Positions 32,971-43,145 are shown, numbered from the stretch's first letter. The stretch: 64,000 nucleotides of DNA from Aminobacter carboxidus (GCF_014863355.1 NZ_JACZEP010000005.1:372001-436000); one strand, 5' to 3'. Numbers and translations: made by a program. The notes: generated by a model from the sequence alone, not told the origin.

Positions 32971-34086
32971 TCAGGCGGCCCACCCTTGCTGGGCTGCCTC
33001 GTCCCAGACCTTCTCGCGTTGGTGCCAGGGCGATCCGAGCAGAAGCTGGCGCGCGCGGGCGCGGCGGAAGAACAGCTGAACGTCCACCTCCAGCGTGTAG
33101 CCCATGCCGGCCCAGATTTGCTGAGCGGTGAAGGTGCATTTGCGCCCGGCTTCGCAGGCCTGGATCGAGGCCATGGCGACCGCGGCCGCCGTAGGGGCGA
33201 GCGCAGCATCCGCCACCAGCAGCCGGGCGGCTGTGTTTTCCATATAGGCTTCGGCAAGACGTTGCTGCACCGCCTGAAACGAACCGATCATCGTGCCGAA
33301 GGCTTCGCGTTCCTTGGCATAACTCACCGCCAGCTCAAGTGCTGCACGAGATAGACCAACCACCTGTGCCGCAATCACCGTACGCAGCACATCAAGGGCT
33401 GCCTCCAGATCGACCCAGCCAAGATTGCCCTGGCCAAGCAGTCTCGTTTCGCCCTGCGCGACGGCGGCCCAATCCAGTGTGACAAAGGCGTTGTTGGCAA
33501 TATCTGGATTGTTATTGCCGCCCCAGCCGGTAGCTGGCCTGTGCACCAATGCCAAAGCAAGGCCATCTTTCGCCTCTAGCGGGATCAAAACGGCATCCGC
33601 TCGCTCAAGATGTTCGGCGACCCAAGGCGTGCCGCCAGCATTGTCCTCAAGCAACGGCCGCGCACAGCTTGCCGCCGTCGTGGGAAATCCACTCGCCGGC
33701 ATAGCTAGCGCGACGAGTTGGCGGCCCATCTTGACCGCATCGATAAGCCCATCCAACGATCCGTCATTGTAGCGCGCCAGCATCGGCACCACGAAGGCCG
33801 CTGTTTCCGCATAGGGCATCGGAAACGCTGCGGTGCCAAGCTCTTGCGCGATCAAGGTGACCGCAGGCAGACCTTCGGCCCCAAAGGCATCTGGAGCCAT
33901 CAGACCAACCCAGCCCAAATCGGCAACCTCACGCCAAAGCGCACTGGCAGCAGCCCAGTTTCCAGCCTCGGCCTGCCGGGCAATCTTTGCCGTCAATTCC
34001 TTCGCCACGAAGGCCTGGGCCACCTCGCGGATCATCTCCAGATCGGCTTCGCTGATCTTGTCACTTACGTGCGACACGGCATTCAT
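32971..34086 (-). CDS. Acyl-CoA dehydrogenase, divergent subunit
   Basis: A 371-residue flavin-type acyl-CoA dehydrogenase: N-terminal helices (SEADLEMIREVAQAFVAKEL), DLGWVGLMAPDAFGAEGLPA, and a C-terminal domain with AAQVVGLSRAALELAVSYAK ERE. The tail reads IWAGMGYTLEVDVQLFFRRA, where a glutamate of the TxExD type is found in the small-subunit/steroid-type dehydrogenases. The middle beta domain is weak in the flavin-contact sequences of canonical enzymes, so it may be half of a heteromer with the dehydrogenase encoded at 35354. The 41-base gap to the CoA-transferase gene supports one operon. Confidence 0.85.
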   Translation of the reverse strand: MNAVSHVSDKISEADLEMIREVAQAFVAKELTAKIARQAEAGNWAAASALWREVADLGWVGLMAPDAFGAEGLPAVTLIAQELGTAAFPMPYAETAAFVVPMLARYNDGSLDGLIDAVKMGRQLVALAMPASGFPTTAASCARPLLEDNAGGTPWVAEHLERADAVLIPLEAKDGLALALVHRPATGWGGNNNPDIANNAFVTLDWAAVAQGETRLLGQGNLGWVDLEAALDVLRTVIAAQVVGLSRAALELAVSYAKEREAFGTMIGSFQAVQQRLAEAYMENTAARLLVADAALAPTAAAVAMASIQACEAGRKCTFTAQQIWAGMGYTLEVDVQLFFRRARARQLLLGSPWHQREKVWDEAAQQGWAA

Positions 34087-34127
34087 GCTGGCATTCCCAT
34101 ATTTGAAGATAACGCCTTCAAAGTCCG

Positions 34128-35357
34128 TCAGGCGTGTTTCGCCGACGTTTGATAGGCACGTAACTCGTCTAGGATTTCCTGGGTGTGCTGACCCAATGCA
34201 GGCGGAGGACGGTGGCCGTTTGGCCGGCCATTGAAAGACAGGCCGCAGCCCATTGTCCGGACACGCCCGAACTGTGGCATCTCGAAGTCGATGAAATAAT
34301 CTCCGGCCTCGACTTGTTCGTCAAACATCAGGTCGTCCGACATCTGCACAGGCGCGCAAGGAACACCGCATGCCTCAAAGGTCTCGACCCAGGCTGCTGT
34401 CGTTTTTTCGGTGAACGCGGCTTCGGCGTAGAGCGTCAACGCGCGGCGACTTCTGTCTTCTTCTGGTGATTGCGGTGGGGCGTCGGGATTTTCAAACCAC
34501 GGGTCATCCAGGCCGACAATGGCCATGAAATGCTGTCGCTGGGGAACGTTCAGGCAGCCCACCGTGACATAACCATCACTGGTCTCGTAAGTACGATAAT
34601 AGAGCTCACGCTCAACGAGGTCGTTCATCTGAACGGCCCAGGCATGCACACGATCAAGCACCGTTCCGGTCGCCTTTTGCTGATGGGTACCATCCACCGC
34701 CTCGACCGAGACGAGCTTTTGCCGCTGAAGGCTCAGTGCCGCCTCGATCAACGTGCTTTCGACACGTTGGCCAACGCCGCTGCGAAGGCGTTGCACCAGT
34801 GCTGTCATCACTCCAAAGGCCAGCATCTGGCCGGCTGTAAAATCGATCAGCGCTATGCCGGCGTAACGACGTGGTGCCTTGCCGTCAGGGCGCGGATTGG
34901 AAGCGATCAACCCGGAAACAGCCTGGATCACAAGATCGTATCCGGCCTGAAGCGCGCGCGGGCCATTCGGCCCGTAAGCAGAATTCACCGCATAGATCAG
35001 CTTTGGATTGAGCGCGTGCATCGCGCCATAACCGATGCCCAGACGTTCGGCGACACCGGGGCGATAGTTATGGACCATGATATCGGCCGACGCGACCAAC
35101 TCCTTTGCGGTCTCACGCCCCGCATCGGTCTTGAGATCCAGGACGATGGAGCGCTTGTTGCGGTTCAGCGCGACAAAACTCTTGCTGAAGCCGGCAGCGA
35201 ACGGATCCTGCACCCGCCATTGCTCGCCGGTCGGCGGTTCTACCTTGATGACATCGGCACCCATATCCCCAAGCAGCTGGGTGCAGAATGGACCTGCGAT
35301 ATAGCCTGAGAAATCGACGACGCGGATGCCATCCAGCGGCCCGGAAAGACTGGTCAT
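34128..35357 (-). CDS. CaiB/BaiF family CoA transferase
   Basis: A 409-residue type III CoA transferase, moving CoA between carboxylic acids through a covalent aspartyl intermediate. It opens PLDGIRVVDFSGYIAGPFCT, followed by QLLGDMGADVIKVEPPTGEQ. It has LNRNKRSIVLDLKTDAGRE, VASADIMVHNYRPGVAERLG with the likely catalytic aspartate nearby, and AGIALIDFTAGQMLAFGVMT. The C-terminal segment contains EACGVPCAPVQMSDDLMFDE. It overlaps the next dehydrogenase gene by four bases (ATGA at 35354-35357), so both are cotranslated. It probably activates the acid that the two acyl-CoA dehydrogenases then oxidise. Confidence 0.9.
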   Translation of the reverse strand: MTSLSGPLDGIRVVDFSGYIAGPFCTQLLGDMGADVIKVEPPTGEQWRVQDPFAAGFSKSFVALNRNKRSIVLDLKTDAGRETAKELVASADIMVHNYRPGVAERLGIGYGAMHALNPKLIYAVNSAYGPNGPRALQAGYDLVIQAVSGLIASNPRPDGKAPRRYAGIALIDFTAGQMLAFGVMTALVQRLRSGVGQRVESTLIEAALSLQRQKLVSVEAVDGTHQQKATGTVLDRVHAWAVQMNDLVERELYYRTYETSDGYVTVGCLNVPQRQHFMAIVGLDDPWFENPDAPPQSPEEDRSRRALTLYAEAAFTEKTTAAWVETFEACGVPCAPVQMSDDLMFDEQVEAGDYFIDFEMPQFGRVRTMGCGLSFNGRPNGHRPPPALGQHTQEILDELRAYQTSAKHA

Positions 35358-36532
35358 CTGGGCAACCCCAAGCCACGCACCGCGATCACGCCGCGCTGGA
35401 TTTCGCTCGATCCGCCAGCCAGCGTCAGCGCTGGAGAGGCACGATAAACCGCAGGAAACAGGCCATCGAAAATCGCATGCGCTGAGCCGTGTTCGAATTG
35501 TGCCAGGGTGCCGACGATATCGACCGTCGCATCAGCGATCGCCTGGGTCAGCAAACCGACGTAAAGCTTGCCGAACGAGAACTCGGCGCTGACGCCTTTG
35601 CCTGCGTCGAGATTGCGCGCGATCAGATAGCCAAAGCTGCGGGCGACCTGAAGCTTGGTGCGCAATTCGCCGATCTTTTCTTGCACCGCCTTCACGTCTC
35701 CAAGACGTCCACCTGCCCCGTCGCTGCCATCTTGACCGACATATTCGACCAACCGGTCGAGCGACAACCGCGCCGCACCGACTCGGTCCATGCAGGAGCG
35801 TTCCAGATCGAGGCTGCGCATTGCCTGATGGAAGCCGCGGTTTTCGTCACCCAGCAGGTTTTCCGCCGGAATGCGGGCATTTTCGAAGAACACCTCGTTC
35901 AGCACCCCGCCGCCCAGTGTTGGGAAGCTGTTGACGGTGATCCCCGGCGTCTTCATGTCCAGCGCAAACAGGCTGATCCCACGATGCTTGACCGCTTGTG
36001 GATCAGTGCGCGCCGCCAGGTACATGTGGGTTGCGACCTCCGCCGAGGAGGTCCAGATCTTGTGGCCATTGACGATGTATTCATCACCCGACTTAACGGC
36101 CGTCGTGCGCAACGATCCAAAATCGGATCCCGCCATGGGTTCGGAAAATCCCTGGCAGAACATCGCATCGCCGGCAGCGATCATGGGCAGATATTTGCTC
36201 TTTTGCGCGGCGGTGCCGAACAGCATCAACGAGTTGCCAAAGACCTTCACCGAAAGCAGGTAGGCTGAAAGCGGAGCGCGCGCGTAGCCCAAAGCCTCAT
36301 CGACAATCGCTGTCTCAACATGGGTTGCGCTGCGCCCGCCATATTCAACGGGCCAATGGCGGCCAATCCAGCCGGCCATGCCAAGTGCTTGGAAAAACGC
36401 CCCCGAGTCGCCGTCGCTCATTGTGCCCTGGCGTTCAAGTCCACGCACCGTCGAGGGGATTGTCTTGTAACAAAAGTCCAAGGCCTGACCACGCAGGTCG
36501 GCGGCTTCGGCTTCCGTTGGGATGATGCGCAT
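35354..36532 (-). CDS. Acyl-CoA dehydrogenase
   Basis: A 392-residue FAD-dependent dehydrogenase making trans-2-enoyl-CoA. Key segments: IGRHWPVEYGGRSATHVETA, MFCQGFSEPMAGSDFGSLRT with the flavin-contact SEPxAGSD, NGHKIWTSSAEVATHMYLAA, LERSCMDRVGAARLSLDRLV and the C-terminal ALTLAGGSSEIQRGVIAVRG. At the position of the usual catalytic glutamate before GT/GS (YEGTSEIQR in many members) it has Ala (LAGGSSEI), as in subclasses whose base lies elsewhere or in a partner subunit. GGGAGG upstream fixes ATG 36532; an upstream frame would add 27 unlike residues. It is the first gene of the minus-strand beta-oxidation operon. Confidence 0.88.
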   Translation of the reverse strand: MRIIPTEAEAADLRGQALDFCYKTIPSTVRGLERQGTMSDGDSGAFFQALGMAGWIGRHWPVEYGGRSATHVETAIVDEALGYARAPLSAYLLSVKVFGNSLMLFGTAAQKSKYLPMIAAGDAMFCQGFSEPMAGSDFGSLRTTAVKSGDEYIVNGHKIWTSSAEVATHMYLAARTDPQAVKHRGISLFALDMKTPGITVNSFPTLGGGVLNEVFFENARIPAENLLGDENRGFHQAMRSLDLERSCMDRVGAARLSLDRLVEYVGQDGSDGAGGRLGDVKAVQEKIGELRTKLQVARSFGYLIARNLDAGKGVSAEFSFGKLYVGLLTQAIADATVDIVGTLAQFEHGSAHAIFDGLFPAVYRASPALTLAGGSSEIQRGVIAVRGLGLPR

Positions 36533-36920
36533 TCGCCTCCCGAGCTCCTGTCTGTGCGGACTTGTGCCGCGTTTTTGTCGATCAGGGTCGTGTTGCGCCC
36601 CGCCAACTCGCAAGAGGCTTACGCTTGGCGATCCGGTTTCGTAATTGAAAAAAACGCAATGCCTTTGAATAGAATCGACATGACGCGGCGCCGGCTCGCG
36701 CGATACAACAATCGGAGAATAACTTATCTGGCATCCATGAATTGTAAGCTTTCGTCAACGGCGAAGAACTTGTCATAATCGCGACGACACGTGAACAACT
36801 TCGTTGTTGCGATCTATGCGAAAGCAATCTCTCGACTTCAGATAGCGTTAAATCTGCGCATCTATTGCGCGGCAACATCTCGGACTGCCACGTCGATACG
36901 GCCAACCCGGTGGATCAAGC
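36533..36920. promoter_or_regulatory. Divergent promoter region with a candidate operator
   Basis: These 388 bases between two oppositely directed beta-oxidation genes must hold promoters for both. The inverted repeat AACAAC-TTC-GTTGTT (36794-36808) is the clearest binding-site candidate. It is A+T-richer than the flanking genes. No gene is supported here. Confidence 0.45.
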
Positions 36921-38444
36921 ATGGATAGACGTTTTACCGTTGGCATAGTTGGCGCCGGCGCCATGGGGCGCGGGATCGCGCAGATCGCAGCGGAAGCCGG
37001 GAACAAGGTTCGAATTTTTGATATCGACCCTGAAAATGTGGGCAATGCCATATCCTTTGTCGGCGACATGGTGCACCGACGGATGGAGAAAGGCCGCCTG
37101 TCGGCAAAACAGGCCCAAAACGCACTGAATTCACTGAAAGCGGCATCGTCCTTTGCCACCTTTTCAGATTGCGACCTGGTCATAGAGGCAGCAGTTGAAG
37201 AGCTGTCGGTCAAACATGACATCATGGCGAGGCTGGAGGCCCAGGTTTCCAGAGATTGCGTTCTGGCCACCAACACCTCTTCATTGTCGGTCACAGCCAT
37301 AGCCAGTGCTGTTTCAACACCTGAGCGCGTTGCAGGTTTTCACTTCTTCAACCCGGTTCCTGTCATGAAGCTTGTCGAGGTCATCGGCGGTTTGAAGACA
37401 GCACCGCATGTGCTGGACCTGCTCTGCGGCTGGGCCGTGCAGATGGGTCATCGACCTGTGCGCACAGCCGACACGCCCGGCTTTCTTGTCAACCATGCGG
37501 GTCGTGCCTTCAGCACAGAGGGCCTACGCATCCTGTCGGAAGGGATATGTGGCCACCAGGACATCGACATGGTGATGACGCAGGCGGCCGGATTTCGCAT
37601 GGGGCCGTTCGAACTGTTCGACCTCACGGGGCTGGATGTTTCACACGGCGTGATGGAATCGATCTATCACCGCTATTACGAAGACCCACGCTACCGTCCA
37701 GCGCCAATAGCTGCGCTGCGGGTTGCCGGCGGTGTGCTCGGTCGCAAGACAGGTGGTGGCTTTTACGCCTATGACGGCGACACGGCACAGCGTCAGCCAG
37801 AGCCGGCAGCGCTCGATTGGGCAAAGTTGCCCTGTCCCGTCTGGGTCTCACCAGTGGACCCAGATAGCCGCGACAGGCTTTGCGCGATACTTGGCTCCAT
37901 AGCCGATATCGAGCTGGAGCACGGGACCTCGCCCACCAGCCACGCCTTGATCCTCGTCACCCCCTTTGGACACGACGCCACGCAAAGTGCTGTCGACCAG
38001 GGACTGGATCCGCGTCGGACAATCGCGGTGGACATGTTGTTTCCCGATGCCCGACGGATCACGCTGATGCATTCGCCGGCCACCACATCAGAAATACAGA
38101 TTGCGGCTTGCGCCCTGTTTGCAGCGCTTGGACGCAAGGTCACCATGATCCACGATAGCCCCGGCTTCATCGCCCAGCGCATGCTGGCAATGATCGTCAA
38201 CACCGCCAGTGAAATCGCCGGTCAAAGGATCGCAACGCCGCAACACATCAATGACGGCACAATGCTTGGGCTTGGCTATCCGCATGGCGCCCTGGCGCTC
38301 GGCGATGTGATCGGCCCAAACAGGATACTGCAGATCCTGACGAATCTTTCGGAGCACTACCAGGACGGTCGCTATCGGCCGTCCCAATGGCTACGCCGTC
38401 GTGCGTTGCTGGGCCTCTCCATTGAACATCCCGATCGGCTCTGA
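36921..38444 (+). CDS. 3-hydroxyacyl-CoA dehydrogenase (PaaH-like)
   Basis: A 507-residue NAD-dependent enzyme oxidising a 3-hydroxyacyl-CoA to the 3-oxo form. The Rossmann domain starts [20 protein letters not shown]. It has the catalytic region [20 protein letters not shown] with the conserved H-F-x-N-P and the glutamate of the His-Glu pair, and [21 protein letters not shown] second, repeated C-terminal domain ([20 protein letters not shown], then [19 protein letters not shown]) matches the two-domain PaaH/PaaC type, longer than the 280-residue single-domain enzymes. It is the only plus-strand gene of this beta-oxidation set, facing away from the dehydrogenase operon. Confidence 0.9.
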   Translation: MDRRFTVGIVGAGAMGRGIAQIAAEAGNKVRIFDIDPENVGNAISFVGDMVHRRMEKGRLSAKQAQNALNSLKAASSFATFSDCDLVIEAAVEELSVKHDIMARLEAQVSRDCVLATNTSSLSVTAIASAVSTPERVAGFHFFNPVPVMKLVEVIGGLKTAPHVLDLLCGWAVQMGHRPVRTADTPGFLVNHAGRAFSTEGLRILSEGICGHQDIDMVMTQAAGFRMGPFELFDLTGLDVSHGVMESIYHRYYEDPRYRPAPIAALRVAGGVLGRKTGGGFYAYDGDTAQRQPEPAALDWAKLPCPVWVSPVDPDSRDRLCAILGSIADIELEHGTSPTSHALILVTPFGHDATQSAVDQGLDPRRTIAVDMLFPDARRITLMHSPATTSEIQIAACALFAALGRKVTMIHDSPGFIAQRMLAMIVNTASEIAGQRIATPQHINDGTMLGLGYPHGALALGDVIGPNRILQILTNLSEHYQDGRYRPSQWLRRRALLGLSIEHPDRL

Positions 38445-38465
38445 GCTCGCCGAGATGCACCAGTC

Positions 38466-39380
38466 CTATTTCGGGGACACCGCCCCTTCGTCGGCGCAGA
38501 TGGTTCTCAACCAGGCGCGAAACTGCTTCACATGGGTGAGCACAAGCGAGCGCGGCGGCGCCACCAGATAATACCCCGCGCCTGTGGCGATCCGGATATC
38601 GACTGCGGGGATGAGTTGGCCGCGCTTTATCATCACCGACGAAAACGGCGTCCGCTCCATCGCAATGCCCAGACCCTCATCGGCTGCCTGCAGTACATGA
38701 GACCGTTTGTCGAACATCAGCTGCGGCGGGCCGATATTGGAGGCATCGACCCCGACCGCCTCAAGCCAGATACGCCATTCATCGGGTGTGTAAGAACAGG
38801 CGATCAGTTTGTGGCGCAAGATATCGGTGGGAGATGTGATTGCCCCATGGGTTTCGATGAACTTCGGCGAACAAACGGGAAATATCTTCTCGTCGATCAG
38901 TTTTTCGGTGGCATTGGGATTGTCAGGTTTGCCGTCGAAAAACGCGATCGCCAGATCGATGTCCGTTCCCGACAGATCGACATCGTCCTGCATGGTGTGG
39001 GTGCGGATGGAAATGTCGGGGTTGGTGGACATGAAATCCGCAAGTTGCGGAATCAGCCAGGACTGCGCCAGAGATTGAAACAGATGGATCTTCAACACAC
39101 CGTGCTGGCGGGTGCTCAAGACAGCAAGCGTTGCGGCTTCGATGCGATCAAGCGCATCGCCAAGTCCGTCGACGAATTTGCGCCCGATCGGCGTCAGGAT
39201 CAGGCCGCTGGCGGTGCGTGTGACAAGCTTTGCAGACAGGAAAGTTTCAAGCGACTTGACCTGATGGCTGACGGCGGAGCTCGAGATCAACAACTCGTCC
39301 GCCGCGTCCTGCAACGTCCTGCGGCGCGCCAGTGCCTCAAAGGCACGAAGGGCCGCAAAGGGCGGGAGTTTTCTTGCCAT
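38466..39380 (-). CDS. LysR family transcriptional regulator (GcvA-like)
   Basis: A 304-residue LysR regulator. The N-terminal winged helix (LPPFAALRAFEALARRRTLQ, then DAADELLISSSAVSHQVKSL) starts the GcvA-type subgroup pattern, followed by the effector-binding domain (residues about 90-295). ATG 39380 follows AAGGA at a proper distance; an ATG at 39386 is closer but less well spaced. The gene lies at the end of the dipeptide transporter operon and converges with the PaaH-like gene with a 21-base gap. It most probably regulates one or both; the inverted repeat at 36794-36808 is a candidate site. Confidence 0.88.
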   Translation of the reverse strand: MARKLPPFAALRAFEALARRRTLQDAADELLISSSAVSHQVKSLETFLSAKLVTRTASGLILTPIGRKFVDGLGDALDRIEAATLAVLSTRQHGVLKIHLFQSLAQSWLIPQLADFMSTNPDISIRTHTMQDDVDLSGTDIDLAIAFFDGKPDNPNATEKLIDEKIFPVCSPKFIETHGAITSPTDILRHKLIACSYTPDEWRIWLEAVGVDASNIGPPQLMFDKRSHVLQAADEGLGIAMERTPFSSVMIKRGQLIPAVDIRIATGAGYYLVAPPRSLVLTHVKQFRAWLRTICADEGAVSPK

Positions 39381-39476
39381 GATCATTCCTTGCCAGCGAC
39401 AGACACGCTTCAATCAGCACTCTTACATCAACACCGCTCGCAATGGACGATCCAGCCTGGGCGCCGCCTGTGGTCC

Positions 39477-41186
39477 TCACCCCTCCAAAACCAATTGGGT
39501 GTCTGTGTGCCTGTGATCAATAGCCTGCTCCAGCCAACCGACACGCAGATGCGGAACCGAGCGCATCAGCTTGCGCGTATAGGCATGGCGAGGTGCGCGC
39601 AGCGTGCTTTCGGTTCCACCTTGTTCGACGACGTGGCCGCGGTGCATCACCGCAACCTCGTCGCAGAGGGCGGCTACGGTTGAAATGTCATGGCTGATCA
39701 TCACGAAAGTCAGGCCTAGATCTTCCCGCAAGCTCCAGATCAGATCGATGATGGCATTGCGCACCACCGTATCCAGTGCCGACGTCACTTCATCACACAG
39801 CACGACCCGCGGTTGACCGGCAAGGGCGCGCGCCAGATTTATGCGCTGCTTTTGCCCGCCCGACAATTCGCGCGGCAAACGCCTTGCCACATCGGCTGGA
39901 AGCTTCACCTTGTGCAGCAGATCAGCGATCCGATCGTCAACAGCACTGCCTGTTTCGCCGGTGATGTATTGAATCGGTCGGCGCAGGATCTTGTCGATCG
40001 TATGAGCGGGATTGAGGGCGACATCGGCCATCTGCATCACCATCTGCACCCGACCAAGCTCTGCCCGAGTGCGGCTTTTCAAGTCGGGTGAGAGGCTTGC
40101 GCCATCAAGAAGGACCTGCCCCTGGTAAAAGCGCGTCAGCCCACATATGGCGCGCGCGAGCGTCGACTTGCCCGATCCGGACTCACCGATGACGGCGTGG
40201 ATTGATCGCGCCTTGATGTCCAGATTGATGTCTTTCAGCACTTTGACGCTCGGCTCGCCCTGCCTGTTGGTGGCGCCGTAACCGACGCAAAGATCGCGGA
40301 TGCGCAACACAGGATCGCCTTCAGTGGGCATCATCTCGGCATGTTTACTGCTGTCAGAAATCAGCACAGTAGCTGGTCGCTTGGGCAGTTTTGCCGTCTT
40401 GCTGGCGATTTCAGGATCGCTGGCTGCGATCAGCAGCTTTGTGTAGTGATGCTGAGGCTTGTTGATCACCTGCTCGACCGTGCCATGCTCGACAATCTCG
40501 CCAGCCTGTAGCACGACGATTTCATCGGCGATCTGGGCAACCACAGCGAGATCATGCGAAACATAAACCGCGCCGATGCCGTGGCCCTGGATCAGGTCCT
40601 TGAACGTCTTGAGCACATCGACCTGGGTTGTGACGTCAAGCGCGGTTGTCGGTTCGTCAAAAACGATGCACTCAGGCCCAGCCGACATCGCCATAGCCGC
40701 CATCAGCCGCTGCAACTGGCCGCCGGAGACCTCATGGGGATATCTGTCTCCGATAGTGGCAGCGGCGGGTAGCTGAAGCTCTTCATACAACTTGAAGACA
40801 TGGGCCTGACGCTCGGCCGCTGTGCCAAGTGCGTGGATGCTTGCCGTTTCGGCGACCTGAAAGCCGATCGTCAATCCAGGATTGAACGCTGCGGCCGCAC
40901 TTTGCGCGACATAGGCGATGCGTCGCCCCCTGAAGTCGCGCAAGGCATGGCCGCTCAAGGCCAGGATATCGGTGTCGCCGAATGTCACCGTGCCGCCAGT
41001 CACGCGCAAACCGCTGCGGACATAGCCCAAGGCGGTCAGCGACACTGTGGTCTTGCCTGACCCCGACTCCCCGATCAGTGCCACGACCTTGCCTGGCGCC
41101 ACGTCAAACGAGATGTCCTTGACGATCGCAGCGCCCGTATCGTCCCGGCATATGGTCAGGTTTTTGAAGCTCAGGTGGTTTTTCAT
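39477..41186 (-). CDS. Oligopeptide-type ABC transporter, fused double ATP-binding protein (DppD-DppF)
   Basis: A 569-residue protein with two ATPase domains in one chain. Domain 1 (residues about 10-260) has GESGSGKTTVSLTALGYVRS, the signature VSGGQLQRLMAAMAM and Walker B CIVFDEPTTALDVTTQ. Domain 2 (about 300-550) has GESGSGKSTLARAICGLTRF, LSGGQKQRINLARALA and VVLCDEVTSALDTVV. DppD and DppF are usually separate proteins; fused forms are common in rhizobia. The gene overlaps the permease stop by one base, so translation is coupled. It energises import of a peptide or peptide-like amino compound. Confidence 0.9.
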   Translation of the reverse strand: MKNHLSFKNLTICRDDTGAAIVKDISFDVAPGKVVALIGESGSGKTTVSLTALGYVRSGLRVTGGTVTFGDTDILALSGHALRDFRGRRIAYVAQSAAAAFNPGLTIGFQVAETASIHALGTAAERQAHVFKLYEELQLPAAATIGDRYPHEVSGGQLQRLMAAMAMSAGPECIVFDEPTTALDVTTQVDVLKTFKDLIQGHGIGAVYVSHDLAVVAQIADEIVVLQAGEIVEHGTVEQVINKPQHHYTKLLIAASDPEIASKTAKLPKRPATVLISDSSKHAEMMPTEGDPVLRIRDLCVGYGATNRQGEPSVKVLKDINLDIKARSIHAVIGESGSGKSTLARAICGLTRFYQGQVLLDGASLSPDLKSRTRAELGRVQMVMQMADVALNPAHTIDKILRRPIQYITGETGSAVDDRIADLLHKVKLPADVARRLPRELSGGQKQRINLARALAGQPRVVLCDEVTSALDTVVRNAIIDLIWSLREDLGLTFVMISHDISTVAALCDEVAVMHRGHVVEQGGTESTLRAPRHAYTRKLMRSVPHLRVGWLEQAIDHRHTDTQLVLEG

Positions 41187-42058
41187 CAGATCAGCTTGCC
41201 CACAATGTGCTGGCCGGAGCGCGTCGCCAGATCGTCAACGATCAGGTTCAGGCCGATGGCAAAACTGGCGATCGCCATGGCAGGAAAAATCGGCGTGAAA
41301 ACACCCGATGTCAGCCCGGTCATGTTTTCGCGCACCAAAGTGCCCCAATCGGCAAGCGGTGGCTGGACGCCTAGTCCAAGGAAGCTGAGTGCACTGAGAA
41401 ACAGGATCGCAAAGGTCAGGCGCATGCCGAAATCGACGAGCAACGGCGCAAAAATATTAGGAAGCACTTCATGGGCGATGATCCACCAGCGTCCCTCGCC
41501 TCGCGCTTTTGCCACCACGACATAGTCCAGTTGCGCCTGGTCCATGGCCAGTGCTCGCGAGACACGAAAGACGCTGGTCGAGTAGATCAGCCCGGTGGTG
41601 ATGACCAATACGGGGATATGCGAGCCAAGCGCAGCGATGATCACAAGTCCCAGTATGGTTGTGGGAAAGGACAAAAACGCATCGTTGACCCGGCTCAACG
41701 CCATATCGACCCATCCTCCGGCCACGGCCGCAAACACCCCTAAGAACGTGCCGACGCTCGAAGCGATCATCGTCGCGATCAGCGCCATGACCAGCGTCAG
41801 TTGAGTGCCGACCAAAAGCCGTGAGAAAAGATCGCGGCCGAGGTAATCCGTCCCAAGTAGAAACTGCAGCGACGGCGCAAGAAAACCCTCATCGGAGACG
41901 AACTCGGTTGGGTCGTAAGGTGCAACTAACCGGCCCGCGATAGCGATAAGCAGCCAGAACACCAAGATTGCCACTCCGACGTAACCCGCAGCGCCAAGAC
42001 GTGCAGCCTTTGCTGGCACTGCTACGATGGCTGGCTCGGAAGAAATCGATGTTTGCAT
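41186..42058 (-). CDS. Peptide-type ABC transporter permease (DppC/OppC)
   Basis: Second membrane subunit, 290 residues, five to six helices. Typical segments: FLLGTDYLGRDLFSRLLVGT (the GTDxxGRD pattern of the family), AALGSHIPVLVITTGLIYST, YVVVAKARGEGRWWIIAHEV (coupling loop), and LSALSFLGLGVQPPLADWGT. ATG 42058 follows AGGAGA; the long upstream extension from 42130 would overlap the upstream gene and lacks a family match. The upstream permease ends 22 bases before its start. Confidence 0.9.
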   Translation of the reverse strand: MQTSISSEPAIVAVPAKAARLGAAGYVGVAILVFWLLIAIAGRLVAPYDPTEFVSDEGFLAPSLQFLLGTDYLGRDLFSRLLVGTQLTLVMALIATMIASSVGTFLGVFAAVAGGWVDMALSRVNDAFLSFPTTILGLVIIAALGSHIPVLVITTGLIYSTSVFRVSRALAMDQAQLDYVVVAKARGEGRWWIIAHEVLPNIFAPLLVDFGMRLTFAILFLSALSFLGLGVQPPLADWGTLVRENMTGLTSGVFTPIFPAMAIASFAIGLNLIVDDLATRSGQHIVGKLI

Positions 42059-42080
42059 GTTGTGGTTCTCCTGTCGGTGC

Positions 42081-43049
42081 TTAATGGCCGCCGCGACGCA
42101 GCCGCGGATTGGCGAGAATTGCCAGCACATCGGCGACCAGCATCAGCACTGTGTATGAGGCACAAAAGATCAGCGCGCAGGATTGCACGACCGGGAAATC
42201 ACGGCTGGCCACAGCGTCGACCAGCAGCTTGGCAAGGCCGGGATAAGCAAAGATCGTCTCAACGATCACAACGCCGCTCAGCAGATAGGCCAGGTTAAGT
42301 GCCACGACATTGGCGATGGGGCCGATCGCATTGGGCAACGCATGGGTGAAGATGATCCGCCAGCGCGAAACGCCTTTCAGCAGGGCCATTTCAATGAAGG
42401 TGCTGCCCAAGATGTTCAGCACGGTAGCCCGCGTCATCCTGGCCATCTGCGCGGTAATCGAGGCCGAAAGCGCCAGTATTGGCAGCACCATGACCGAAAA
42501 CAGATGACCAAACGACGTGAACTCGGTGGTGTATGAAACAGCCGGAAACCAGCCCAGCTTGATGGCAAAGATCATCACTAGTATCGTCGCCATCAGATAT
42601 TCCGGCACCGAGACCAGCACCAGCGAGCCTATCGTGACAGCCCGGTCGCCGGCACTGCCTGGAAAGGTTGCCGCGACCAGCCCGATCAAAAGCGCGAAGG
42701 GCACTGCTATCGCCGCTGTCAGGCCGCCCAGCAGCAGCGTGTTGGACAATCGGTCCATGATCAGCTGCGTGACATCGGCGCCGCTGGCCAGGGACTGGCC
42801 GAGGTCGCCCGAGACGAAGCCAAACAGCCAATCGCCATATTGTTCCCATAACGGACGGGTCAGGCCGAGCTTTTCGCGCAATGCCGCAATGGTTTCAGGC
42901 GTGGCGGACTGACCAAGCACGGCTTCGGCCACGTCGCCAGGCAAGATGGCCGAAGCGGCAAACACCAAAATGGAGACGAACCAAAGCGTAAAGATCCCGG
43001 CGCCGGCTCGTTTAAGTATGAGCGTGGCAAACAAGGCCTGCCCTTTCAT
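42081..43049 (-). CDS. Peptide-type ABC transporter permease (DppB/OppB)
   Basis: First membrane subunit of the importer, 322 residues, six helices. Signatures: ILKRAGAGIFTLWFVSILVF at the N-terminus, LREKLGLTRPLWEQYGDWLF (the periplasmic loop), and the coupling region AMRARMTRATVLNILGST-like sequence (here QMARMTRATVLNILGSTFIE). The C-terminal portion has VVIVETIFAYPGLAKLLVDA, as in OppB proteins. It lies 127 bases after the solute-binding protein gene, with an intercistronic hairpin between, and 22 bases before the next permease start. Confidence 0.9.
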   Translation of the reverse strand: MKGQALFATLILKRAGAGIFTLWFVSILVFAASAILPGDVAEAVLGQSATPETIAALREKLGLTRPLWEQYGDWLFGFVSGDLGQSLASGADVTQLIMDRLSNTLLLGGLTAAIAVPFALLIGLVAATFPGSAGDRAVTIGSLVLVSVPEYLMATILVMIFAIKLGWFPAVSYTTEFTSFGHLFSVMVLPILALSASITAQMARMTRATVLNILGSTFIEMALLKGVSRWRIIFTHALPNAIGPIANVVALNLAYLLSGVVIVETIFAYPGLAKLLVDAVASRDFPVVQSCALIFCASYTVLMLVADVLAILANPRLRRGGH

Positions 43050-43145
43050 CGTTCAGAAACAACCACCTCAAACGTCTCCGGTTCAACCCGGAGAGCGCGA
43101 GACGTGTTCAATTGCGCAAGCAATTATTGGAATGGATCGACAAGA

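Noticed and set aside
38532-39683. Plus-strand open frame of 383 codons
   Set aside because: Antisense to the LysR gene and the end of the ATPase gene; no recognisable domain.
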